A stretch of 63,187 nt of DNA from positions 1 through 63,187 of IMG/VR virus record IMGVR_UViG_3300042507_002438; one strand, 5' to 3'. This stretch comes from a virus. The notes under the pieces are model-generated. The model saw nothing but the letters and a program-made list of their open reading frames with translations. It searched no databases and was not told the DNA's origin. Positions 52,146-57,622 of this stretch are shown piece after piece (the stretch's first letter is position 1; each line of letters begins with the position of its first letter). The position numbers were made by a program, and so were the translations under genes.

Positions 52146-52418
52146 TTATAGATGTCCTCCAAATACTTTATTGTTGTCTTCAATTAAGTCAAATCTAGTT
52201 TCAGACTCGCAGTCTATCCAATCCATTCCGTCTTGCAGTCCAAAGCCAAAATCAAATTCTGATTTACTTATGTTGTCGTCCAATTGTTCAACAAACAATT
52301 CGTGGTTATCCAAAAGCCACTCGTGTATCTTGTCTTGGCTGATGTGAGATGGAACTTCGATAGTTACTGACGCTACCTTATGGTAAACTTCTCTTGTTGT
52401 GATTGTTACTTGTTTCAT
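52146..52418 (-). CDS. Hypothetical protein, 90 aa
   Basis: MKQVTITTREVYHKVASVTI then EVPSHISQDKIHEWLLDNHE and an acidic C-terminal half (SETRFDLIEDNNKVFGGHL). Strand-helix-strand layout. It starts after the shared ACACTATATC leader, but the gap to the gene upstream is only 11 bases, so no RNA element fits there. Confidence 0.6.
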   Translation of the reverse strand: MKQVTITTREVYHKVASVTIEVPSHISQDKIHEWLLDNHELFVEQLDDNISKSEFDFGFGLQDGMDWIDCESETRFDLIEDNNKVFGGHL

Positions 52419-52429
52419 GATATAGTGTA

Positions 52430-52714
52430 TTATTTTAAGCCTAGGTTGATGTTGATTTGATTGAACATTACAGAACTTTCAAGGTCTTCTAGAAATCCTA
52501 CCTCAATGCCGTAAGTGTCAGTATCTTTTATATTGTCGCTATATTGGACTAAAGACTCTGATTCGTCATCGTGAAGTCTGAAGACCTCCTTGTTCATGTT
52601 CATTAGGTCTAGAACCTCGGTGTGTTTAACCTCTTGGAAGATAAACCCGTCCAAGTTGTAATAAGTTTCACATGGCGCTAAGCCCAATTTTTTTACGTTT
52701 GTTAATTTTTTCAT
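52430..52714 (-). CDS. Hypothetical acidic protein, 94 aa
   Basis: The start is placed at the ATG at 52714 after the shared leader; the long upstream frame reads through minihelix ME2 and is rejected. MKKLTNVKKLGLAPCETYYN, FIFQEVKHTEVLDLMNMNKE and a strand-rich end. No recognised family. Confidence 0.6.
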   Translation of the reverse strand: MKKLTNVKKLGLAPCETYYNLDGFIFQEVKHTEVLDLMNMNKEVFRLHDDESESLVQYSDNIKDTDTYGIEVGFLEDLESSVMFNQININLGLK

Positions 52715-52735
52715 GATATAGTGTATTAAATTGTT

Positions 52736-52783
52736 TGGTTCCCGTGACCCGACTCGAACGGGTAGCATGCCATTGGCACGGGA
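52736..52783 (-). ncRNA. tRNA-like minihelix ME2 with encoded CCA
   Basis: 7-bp acceptor TCCCGTG/CACGGGA, 13-base linker CCAATGGCATGCT, T-arm ACCCG-TTCGAGT-CGGGT, then A-CCA exactly where a tRNA has its discriminator and CCA. No anticodon or D-stem. Geometry is identical to ME3 although the stem sequences differ. It is placed five bases after an upstream stop and just before the shared leader. Confidence 0.85.
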
Positions 52784-52788
52784 TGAGA

Positions 52789-53136
52789 CTAGTCTAGGTA
52801 TATAGACTTGTCGTTGTTGACGTCGTAGATTGCCTTCTGATGATTGGCGTGCCCGTAAGCAATGGCGACCTCTCTGTCTTGGATGTTCATGCTCAAGTCT
52901 AGGTATAACTTGTTGTCGTCTACCCAAGCGCCAAAGTACGTGTACTCTGACCTTAGTTGTGCTTGTGGTCTGTACCTATCGCACGTCTTGTTTATCTCTT
53001 CGTCCGATATGTCATCAAAGTTGTCGATGATGAACTCTAGCCCCTCTAGGCTGACCATGTAGCCCGACGTTGGCGCGCTGTTGTCCTTGTCCAAGGAAAA
53101 CCCGCCGTTACTTTTGAGTAAGTTTGCGTAATTCAT
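52789..53136 (-). CDS. Hypothetical protein, 115 aa
   Basis: The start is placed at the ATG at 53136; a TTG two codons earlier is ignored. MNYANLLKSNGGFSLDKDNS, SGYMVSLEGLEFIIDNFDDI, then FGAWVDDNKLYLDLSMNIQD and REVAIAYGHANHQKAIYDV. The pattern of the second half is shared by small phage proteins often annotated only as hypothetical. It overlaps the 56-residue gene upstream by 29 bases. Confidence 0.6.
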   Translation of the reverse strand: MNYANLLKSNGGFSLDKDNSAPTSGYMVSLEGLEFIIDNFDDISDEEINKTCDRYRPQAQLRSEYTYFGAWVDDNKLYLDLSMNIQDREVAIAYGHANHQKAIYDVNNDKSIYLD

Positions 53137-53278
53137 TTTCAATTTCTCTTTTAAGTTCTAGTTGTCGTTCAATTGCTCGCGTTAATTTGTTGGCGTACTC
53201 GTGGCGCCCCTCTTGGTGCACTAGGTAGGCTAACTTGCCTACCCGTTGTGCGATTTCGATTAGTTCTTCTATTAGCAT
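53108..53278 (-). CDS. Small helical protein, 56 aa
   Basis: MLIEELIEIAQRVGKLAYLV, HQEGRHEYANKLTRAIERQL and ELKREIENELRKLTQK: one long amphipathic helix pair. Start overlaps the stop of the gene upstream (TTATGCTAA) and its end overlaps the next start. It is below common size cut-offs but convincing. Confidence 0.6.
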   Translation of the reverse strand: MLIEELIEIAQRVGKLAYLVHQEGRHEYANKLTRAIERQLELKREIENELRKLTQK

Positions 53279-53517
53279 AAATCTTTGTTTGATACTTTAA
53301 GTGTGTTGTTGTGCTGTTCTGAAATCATGTCGATTGCGACTCTGTATACACGTCCGTTCGGCATTTGATAGGTCACGTACTCTTGGAGTGCGCCCGTCGT
53401 GGAGCGGTGTGTAACCACCCCACTGCGCCATGCTTGATTTCGGTAGACCTTACACTCTCTAGCCCACCCGCGAAACTCGTCGCGTGCTTCGGGCAGTTCA
53501 TTTAATAGGTTAGTCAT
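53272..53517 (-). CDS. Hypothetical protein, 81 aa
   Basis: The start is chosen at the ATG at 53517, just after the upstream stop; an ATG at 53556 would add 13 residues over the previous gene. MTNLLNELPEARDEFRGWAR, then VYRNQAWRSGVVTHRSTTGA and a strand-rich end (YQMPNGRVYRVAIDMI). No function. Confidence 0.5.
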   Translation of the reverse strand: MTNLLNELPEARDEFRGWARECKVYRNQAWRSGVVTHRSTTGALQEYVTYQMPNGRVYRVAIDMISEQHNNTLKVSNKDLC

Positions 53518-53521
53518 GTCG

Positions 53522-53710
53522 TTAGTTGATTTTGTTTGATTGAATATGTAATTCATGCAGCATGTCTGATACGTTACATATCATCTGTTCTGTGTGCATT
53601 AAGTTTTGTTGGTCAGCAAAGCATTCGCCTTTTTCCATGTTGTACATTTTGCGAAGTGTCTTAAGAAACTTCTCGCATGCAGCAATTTTTTCTTCTTGAA
53701 TTGTTCTCAT
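53522..53710 (-). CDS. Small helical protein, 62 aa
   Basis: MRTIQEEKIAACEKFLKTLR and a second helix with three Met and two Cys. It starts directly after the shared leader, preceded by TTAACCATAAC, the same flank that follows the hammerhead cleavage sites, but the ribozyme core is absent here. Confidence 0.6.
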   Translation of the reverse strand: MRTIQEEKIAACEKFLKTLRKMYNMEKGECFADQQNLMHTEQMICNVSDMLHELHIQSNKIN

Positions 53711-53727
53711 GATATAGTGTGTTATGG

Positions 53728-54006
53728 TTAATATGTGTACAATGTGTTGTTGAAATTAATCGGGAGTTTTTTTGCTTTGATATATCCGTTACGCATGGTT
53801 TTGTATGTATTAATTGGCATCCAAAAACCAAAGCAAGACAAGAATGAGGATACGTAGATAAATGCCGCCTTATCCGTCATTACAATAGCGCGGCATCCGT
53901 GAGTTACCTCTTCATTTTGTGAGATTTTAAAAATTGGCTCGTCGGATGACTCATATTTTAACTTGAAGTCATCGGACATTTGCGGTGTAATTTTGATTGT
54001 CTTCAT
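53728..54006 (-). CDS. Hypothetical protein, 92 aa
   Basis: The start is placed at the ATG at 54006 after the leader; the frame upstream runs through hammerhead B. MKTIKITPQMSDDFKLKYES, then a hydrophobic stretch (AAFIYVSSFLSCFGFWMPIN) that could be a membrane segment or a buried core, and a basic end. Its stop codon lies in the TTAACC flank of the following leader. Confidence 0.6.
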   Translation of the reverse strand: MKTIKITPQMSDDFKLKYESSDEPIFKISQNEEVTHGCRAIVMTDKAAFIYVSSFLSCFGFWMPINTYKTMRNGYIKAKKLPINFNNTLYTY

Positions 54007-54021
54007 GATATAGTGTGTTAT

Positions 54022-54071
54022 GGTTAAGACGCCCGTAGGCGTTTCGTCCAATTAGGACTCTTCAGTTAACC
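54022..54071 (-). ncRNA. Type I hammerhead ribozyme B
   Basis: Stem I GGTTAA/TTAACC; core CTGAAGA (CUGANGA); stem II GTCC/GGAC with loop TAATT; core GAAA; stem III CGCC/GGCG with UACG tetraloop plus the A-U pair; cleavage triplet GTC. Predicted cut between 54028 and 54027, giving a 21-base 5' leader before the ATG at 54006. The stop codon of the upstream gene (TAA, 54066-54068) is part of stem I. Confidence 0.92.
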
Positions 54072-54272
54072 TTTGTGGTCGTGAAAAACAACTTGGTGCG
54101 ACCTAATTAGTTCGGGTATACAATACGCGTCCCAATCACCGCTCTCTATTTTGTTGTCAGCATAATCAATTGCCTCCTCAATTGGTACGTTTACATACGG
54201 GCAGTTCGCATAGATTTCGTTTGGAATTTCACTAACGAATACGTCGTTGAAGTAGATTGTTACTAGTTGCAT
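54066..54272 (-). CDS. Hypothetical protein, 68 aa
   Basis: MQLVTIYFNDVFVSEIPNEI, YANCPYVNVPIEEAIDYADN, then KIESGDWDAYCIPELIRSHQ and VVFHDHKG. An acidic alpha/beta protein of unknown function. It starts at the end of the leader made by hammerhead A and ends inside stem I of hammerhead B, so it is flanked by self-cleaving RNAs on both sides. Confidence 0.65.
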   Translation of the reverse strand: MQLVTIYFNDVFVSEIPNEIYANCPYVNVPIEEAIDYADNKIESGDWDAYCIPELIRSHQVVFHDHKG

Positions 54273-54287
54273 GATATAGTGTTTTAT

Positions 54288-54339
54288 GGTTAATATGCCC
54301 CGCAGGGCATTTCGTCTATTGAAGACTCGTCAGTTAACC
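54288..54339 (-). ncRNA. Type I hammerhead ribozyme A
   Basis: Stem I GGTTAA/TTAACC; core CTGACGA; stem II GTCT/AGAC with loop TCAAT; core GAAA; stem III TGCCC/GGGCA with loop TGCG plus the A-U pair; cleavage triplet ATA (an allowed NUH). Predicted cut between 54294 and 54293. Stem II and III differ from ribozyme B by paired changes. The upstream stop codon TAA (54334-54336) is in stem I. Confidence 0.92.
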
Positions 54340-54501
54340 TCTTACTCCTCCATTGTAGCACCTTTTCACTTTGTAGTGAGAAGACCCAATTTGCTTTTCC
54401 ATTTTTTTCGCTTGAACACAAGCATCTTTTAGGTTTGAAGCAATTATGTAAATGCTTGAAGGCTTGCCGTTTGAGTAGATTACATTGTAGGTGTTGTTCA
54501 T
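54334..54501 (-). CDS. Small protein, 55 aa (first gene of leftward transcript)
   Basis: MNNTYNVIYSNGKPSSIYII then ASNLKDACVQAKKMEKQIGS and SHYKVKRCYNGGVRG. Strand-helix layout, basic. It follows minihelix ME3 and the shared leader and ends in stem I of hammerhead A. As promoter-proximal gene it is likely expressed first and strongly in infection. Family unknown. Confidence 0.65.
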   Translation of the reverse strand: MNNTYNVIYSNGKPSSIYIIASNLKDACVQAKKMEKQIGSSHYKVKRCYNGGVRG

Positions 54502-54520
54502 GATATAGTGTGTAATTAGT

Positions 54521-54568
54521 TGGTTACCTAGAGCGGACTCGAACCGCTTGCACGCCTAGTGCTAGGTA
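54521..54568 (-). ncRNA. tRNA-like minihelix ME3 with encoded CCA
   Basis: Acceptor TACCTAG (54562-54568) pairs with CTAGGTA (54525-54531); 13-base linker CACTAGGCGTGCA; T-arm AGCGG-TTCGAGT-CCGCT; then A-CCA. Same length and layout as ME2 with different stem sequences. It separates the structured leader RNA from the first gene. Confidence 0.85.
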
Positions 54569-54848
54569 ATGTTACATGGTAGCCGTACCAAATAGGACTC
54601 ATTTGTATGCCTCGCAGCGGGACTATATACGCTGCTGTTAGTCGTTTCGCCGAATCTTCATGACGATTTACTCAAAGGTCACTATCGGGGCGCCGTATCG
54701 CGTTACACACTATGTCAGAGCATGTCACCTAATCGGGTTAGGCTAGCGTACGGGTTATTTCAAAGAACTTATACTATCGGCGGGGAGCCAAAGGCTGCAA
54801 CCCTAGAAGTAATAGTATGTAAGTAAAAGAACGATGTTGAACTAAATC
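54569..54848 (-). ncRNA. Structured 5' leader RNA of the leftward transcript
   Basis: About 280 non-coding bases between promoter and minihelix ME3. Pairings seen: ATACTAT/ATAGTAT (54771-54777 with 54812-54818) enclosing AGCC/GGCT; a branched unit closed by 54693-54701 with 54746-54753 (one bulge) holding CCTAA/TTAGG; and GCAGCG/CGCTGC (54614-54635). Inside the branched unit, 54703-54716 is complementary to the shared gene leader. It is a candidate regulatory RNA or riboswitch-like leader. Confidence 0.6.
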
Positions 54849-54855
54849 AACGATA

Positions 54856-54886
54856 CAAAGGTATATCGGGGGTTTTGACTATGCAA
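54856..54886 (-). promoter_or_regulatory. Leftward early promoter
   Basis: On the - strand TACCTTTG (54856-54863) fits TAnnTTTG, with TTGC (54883-54886) 19 bases upstream as -33 element, the Bacteroidota spacing. It is the only good promoter ahead of the 51-54.5 kb genes. Confidence 0.75.
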
Positions 54887-55401
54887 GTTATATGCAAAAT
54901 ATTTTTGATTTTCTGACATTTGCGTGACAAAGTTTTTTGAGTTTGATTGATTATCAATGAGTTACAAATCCATGTTAAAAAATGATGAAGAGAAGGTGGG
55001 GTAAACTCTCTGTTTCACGCACAAATGTTCCACGGAACTAATGCTGTTTCACGGCCAATGTTCCACGGCCATTCCGTGACATTACTATGACACAGTTGTA
55101 AACAGGGAGCGAAGGTAGGGCAGCAAGCAAGCATACACGAACGAACGACGTACACGAACGACGAACGGCAGCGGACACGGTCAGCATGTATATTATGTAG
55201 GTAGGTATGTCATCCAAGGCCTACAGAAAATGCCAAAAATCTACAAGAAAAAGGCCGAAACCGAGACCCCCCTATCGCGAAAAAATCGGTTTCCGGGATC
55301 GGCGGCTGGACGTCAAATGGGTATATTACCCAAAATATCCACATTTCCAACGACTTTTTTCAGGCAATACAACTACCGGTTTCGGGGATATTCTGTGAAT
55401 A
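54887..55401. other. Non-coding control block between divergent transcripts
   Basis: About 500 bases without a convincing gene. It holds the parS-like half-sites at 55011-55082, two TACACGAACGA repeats (55134-55144 and 55151-55161), and a DnaA-box-like ATATCCACA near 55335. Two overlapping short frames at 55207-55415 lack a promoter or a recognisable protein pattern and are not called. Confidence 0.5.
55011..55082. repeat. Four TGTTYCACG repeats with one inverted copy (parS-like half-sites)
   Basis: TGTTTCACG at 55011 and 55045, TGTTCCACG at 55026 and 55059, then an inverted CCGTGACA at about 55075. TGTTTCACG is exactly half of the bacterial parS palindrome TGTTTCACGTGAAACA; the second copy forms GTTCC-AC-GGAAC. 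Spacing is 14-19 bases. They may be binding sites for a host ParB/Noc-like protein or a phage regulator. Confidence 0.55.
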
Positions 55402-55571
55402 GTGTTGATTTCTAACATTTTGATGTTGATTTTGTGTTGATGTAACCCGCGTCAATACTGGGAATGTTGAAAATGTTAACTTTTTCTCTTAAAAATGAAA
55501 AATTAAAAATAATATTCTCACATATATTATCCTATATATATAAAGGGGCCGGTCACTTTAACATTCAACAT
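55402..55571. other. Origin-like element, copy B: iterons plus inverted repeat
   Basis: Iteron-like GTGTTGAT units at 55402 and 55434 with ATGTTGAT at 55423, then inverted repeat ATGTTGAAAATGTTAAC (55464-55480) facing TTAACATTCAACAT (55558-55571) around an AT-rich core with TATATATATAAAGG. It matches copy A at 45175-45357 in order and orientation. The amidase promoter follows. Confidence 0.6.
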
Positions 55572-55586
55572 TACTTTTTTGAGTTG

Positions 55587-55594
55587 TATCTTTG
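55587..55594 (+). promoter_or_regulatory. Bacteroidota -7 promoter element (TATCTTTG)
   Basis: TATCTTTG six bases before the ATG at 55601; starts the rightward late/lysis unit. Confidence 0.7.
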
Positions 55595-55600
55595 CCTGAA

Positions 55601-56227
55601 ATGAATCTAAAACAGGTCAATTTTAACGGCTACTACAAGGAAGAGTCGTCAAAGAAGCAGGTCTACCTGCACCATACTGCCGGAAGTGCGGACGGAGAGC
55701 GTCAGTTTCAGTTTTGGGACGCGGACGCGGTGAAGGTTGCGACGTGTGTTTGCGTGAGTAGGAGTGGAGAGGTGGTGCAGGGGTTTGGGAGTAAGTACTG
55801 GGCTCATCACTTGGGCCTGAGCAGCAAGCACTTTAAGGCTCGCGGCATTGGGTACCGCAACCTGGACCGCTCGTCAATCGGGATCGAGATCTGTAACTGG
55901 GGCTGGCTCAAAAAGGACGGGGACAACTTCTTCACGTATACGGGCACGAAGATTCACAAGGACCTGGTAGTCGAGCTGGAGACGCCATACCGCGGCCAAA
56001 AGTACTGGGAGGCGTACACGCCGGAGCAGATCGAGGCGACAAGAGAGCTACTGGTGCTGTGGCGTGACAAGTACGGCATACCAATGACATACAACGGGGA
56101 CATATGGGACGTGACGATGCGAGCGCTAAAGGGTGACCCAGGCCTTTACACACACAATAGTGTGAGGTCAGACAAGACGGACGTGTACCCTCATCCACAG
56201 CTAGTAAACATGCTAAAGGGGCTATGA
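55601..56227 (+). CDS. N-acetylmuramoyl-L-alanine amidase (endolysin)
   Basis: 208 residues from the ATG at 55601; an upstream TTG lies inside the promoter. Amidase_2 fold: YLHHTAG (zinc His24/His25 region), VCVSRSGEVVQGFG, YWAHHLGLSS, SSIGIEICNWG and C-terminal DKTDVYPHPQL with the last zinc ligand region. It cuts the amide bond between the sugar and the stem peptide to lyse the cell. No signal peptide, so export needs the holin. It overlaps the next gene by four bases. Confidence 0.9.
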   Translation: MNLKQVNFNGYYKEESSKKQVYLHHTAGSADGERQFQFWDADAVKVATCVCVSRSGEVVQGFGSKYWAHHLGLSSKHFKARGIGYRNLDRSSIGIEICNWGWLKKDGDNFFTYTGTKIHKDLVVELETPYRGQKYWEAYTPEQIEATRELLVLWRDKYGIPMTYNGDIWDVTMRALKGDPGLYTHNSVRSDKTDVYPHPQLVNMLKGL

Positions 56228-56754
56228 GCAGGCACGCAGCGCTGCCATTTCACCTATACGTCAATGTCAAGAACTCATTCCTTGGGCCTGACATGCCTGA
56301 GGGGACGACACGGGCCATATGGCACGGGGTCTACGGGCGTCCGTACCAACTACTGCTGTGCCACGTGATGCTGGATAGCGGAGCACACTGGTCAGGCCTG
56401 CCGCTACACGCCATCTCTACCACGGACGACTTCTCGCTGACACACCAAGAGCTGATGCCGTGGAAGTGCATGGGGGACCAGATGGACGTGGTGCACATGC
56501 CGTACCTGGAGGGGCTGGTAGCAAACACTAGGGCCGGGGCTGGCAGACACACCGGGCTGGTGATAGACTGGACGGACGGTTACAGCCGGTACCAGCAGGA
56601 GCACAAGCCACTGAGCTTGGTCGCGCTAGACGCTGGACAGTACGCGCTGATGCCTAACAACTACTGCCGGTACACGGACGATCACTTCACGGACCAGGCC
56701 CGAACAGAAGACACTAAGATGTACAGACGCGGTGAGGACATATACTGGGAATAA
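56224..56754 (+). CDS. Hypothetical protein, 176 aa
   Basis: A GC-richer gene with MSRHAALPFHLYVNVKNSFL, GTTRAIWHGVYGRPYQLLLC, HVMLDSGAHWSGLPLHAIST and a C-terminal YCRYTDDHFTDQARTEDTKM. The order of short conserved-looking blocks suggests an enzyme-like or virion protein, but no active site can be named. Coupled to the amidase by ATGA. Confidence 0.6.
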   Translation: MSRHAALPFHLYVNVKNSFLGPDMPEGTTRAIWHGVYGRPYQLLLCHVMLDSGAHWSGLPLHAISTTDDFSLTHQELMPWKCMGDQMDVVHMPYLEGLVANTRAGAGRHTGLVIDWTDGYSRYQQEHKPLSLVALDAGQYALMPNNYCRYTDDHFTDQARTEDTKMYRRGEDIYWE

Positions 56755-56759
56755 ATTAG

Positions 56760-56767
56760 TATATTTG
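56760..56767 (+). promoter_or_regulatory. Bacteroidota -7 promoter element (TATATTTG)
   Basis: TATATTTG seven bases before ATG at 56775. Confidence 0.7.
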
Positions 56768-56774
56768 TGGCATT

Positions 56775-57293
56775 ATGGCAATTAAGAAAAAGAAAAACCC
56801 TGAACCACCAAAGGGTACAACATTAAAGGCAAGTGCTGCTCGCTACTCTGAGACTCGTCAGCAGACTAGCAAAAGGTTTGCTGATAAATACGAGGATAGT
56901 GACCTTAATGATGATGGATATAGAAAGTATGACAGAGGTAGTTATGCAGCGTCTATTCGAGATGACGATGACCAAAGGCAAAGAGGTCTCAAGTCAAAAG
57001 ACAAGGGGATGGTTGGAATGAGCGGACGGGACCCCATTACTGGGCGTGACACTAGATATGGGATGGAAAGTACTAAAGCTATAAAGGCCCTAGGAAAAGT
57101 AGGTGAGACTTCAAAAGCAAAGTTAGCTTCAAAAAAGAAGCCAATGTCAATGGAGGTTTACTCTGCTGGAATGGCTAATAAGGCTAATCAACCAAAGGGG
57201 CAAACTTTAAAAGCTACACCAGTTAAAGCTAAATCAGCACCATCTTCTGTGAAGGCTCCTGCTAAACCAACAGCAAAAAAGAAAGGTAAATAA
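56775..57293 (+). CDS. Lys-rich basic protein, 172 aa
   Basis: Very basic, low-complexity in the last 60 residues (KPTAKKKGK end, many KA and PA repeats). The middle has DKYEDSDLNDDGYRKYDRGS and a GRDPITGRDTRYGME segment. It looks like a DNA-condensing or internal head protein, similar in style to the Lys-rich genes at 1070-1856. Own promoter. Confidence 0.55.
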   Translation: MAIKKKKNPEPPKGTTLKASAARYSETRQQTSKRFADKYEDSDLNDDGYRKYDRGSYAASIRDDDDQRQRGLKSKDKGMVGMSGRDPITGRDTRYGMESTKAIKALGKVGETSKAKLASKKKPMSMEVYSAGMANKANQPKGQTLKATPVKAKSAPSSVKAPAKPTAKKKGK

Positions 57294-57295
57294 TC

Positions 57296-57604
57296 ATGGC
57301 AAAGATGAAAACTCAACGCAAAGGACCCGGAGACCCAAAGAGGCTATCTGCTTATGGTAGCTACTACGCAAGCGGCGAAGGAAAAAACATAAATGCAGGA
57401 GCTGAAGGTACTGTTGAGTACGGTAAAAATTCTCTTTCTGGTAGCATTGACGTTGGTAGAGGCTATAAGAACGTAAACCTTGAGTACAAAAGAAATATAA
57501 ACAAAAATGTTTCTGTTTCTGCAAACTATGGATCAGGAAATTCTTACGGAGTAAACGCAAGAGTAAACATTCCAATAGGAAGTAAAAAGAAAAAAGGTAA
57601 ATAA
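57296..57604 (+). CDS. Beta-strand-rich protein with Lys tail, 102 aa
   Basis: Starts MAKMKTQRKGPGDPKRLSAY. The body alternates polar and hydrophobic residues in a repeating strand pattern (GSIDVGRGYKNVNLEYKRNI, NKNVSVSANYGSGNSYGVNA), reminiscent of small porin-like barrels or coat proteins. The tail is KKKKGK. It follows the previous gene by two bases. Confidence 0.55.
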   Translation: MAKMKTQRKGPGDPKRLSAYGSYYASGEGKNINAGAEGTVEYGKNSLSGSIDVGRGYKNVNLEYKRNINKNVSVSANYGSGNSYGVNARVNIPIGSKKKKGK

Positions 57605-57608
57605 TGCC

Positions 57609-57616
57609 TATATTTG
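57609..57616 (+). promoter_or_regulatory. Bacteroidota -7 promoter element (TATATTTG)
   Basis: TATATTTG six bases before ATG at 57623, giving a near-leaderless phoH message. Confidence 0.65.
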
Positions 57617-57622
57617 CCGTGC

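Larger units (their letters stand above)
51621..54519 (-). repeat. Eight-copy gene leader ACACTATATC-ATG
   Basis: Each copy touches a start codon on the - strand: ATG at 51620, 52075 (last base T, not C), 52418, 52714, 53710, 54006, 54272 and 54501. Core AYACACTATATC (ACACACTATATC in some), preceded by AT-rich sequence; three copies begin TTAACCAT. No Shine-Dalgarno sequence. Five copies directly follow a ribozyme or minihelix. The core is conserved more tightly than the genes behind it, so it probably acts in translation start. Confidence 0.85.

Noticed and set aside
51860-52183. A 107-residue frame starting MKTTIKYLED
   Set aside because: The extra 36 codons lie over the end of the upstream gene, ME1 and the leader. 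Start set to 52075.
52430-52927. A 165-residue frame starting MGRRQQV
   Set aside because: Its first 71 codons read through the C-terminal part of the gene at 52789-53136 in another frame, through minihelix ME2 and through the shared leader (giving LIHYI before the real Met). The gene starts at 52714.
54600-54650. GACTA...TATATAGTCC resembling group I intron P7 strands
   Set aside because: Only 13 bases lie between the strands, leaving no room for P3' and P8, and no exon is interrupted.
54600-54680. A possible third hammerhead (TGAAGA and GAAAC close together on the - strand)
   Set aside because: Core C3 is A, and the six bases between the two core parts cannot form stem II.
55207-55415. 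Two overlapping frames of about 60 residues in the control block
   Set aside because: No promoter, no family pattern, atypical composition, and they overlap each other in different frames. Kept as non-coding.
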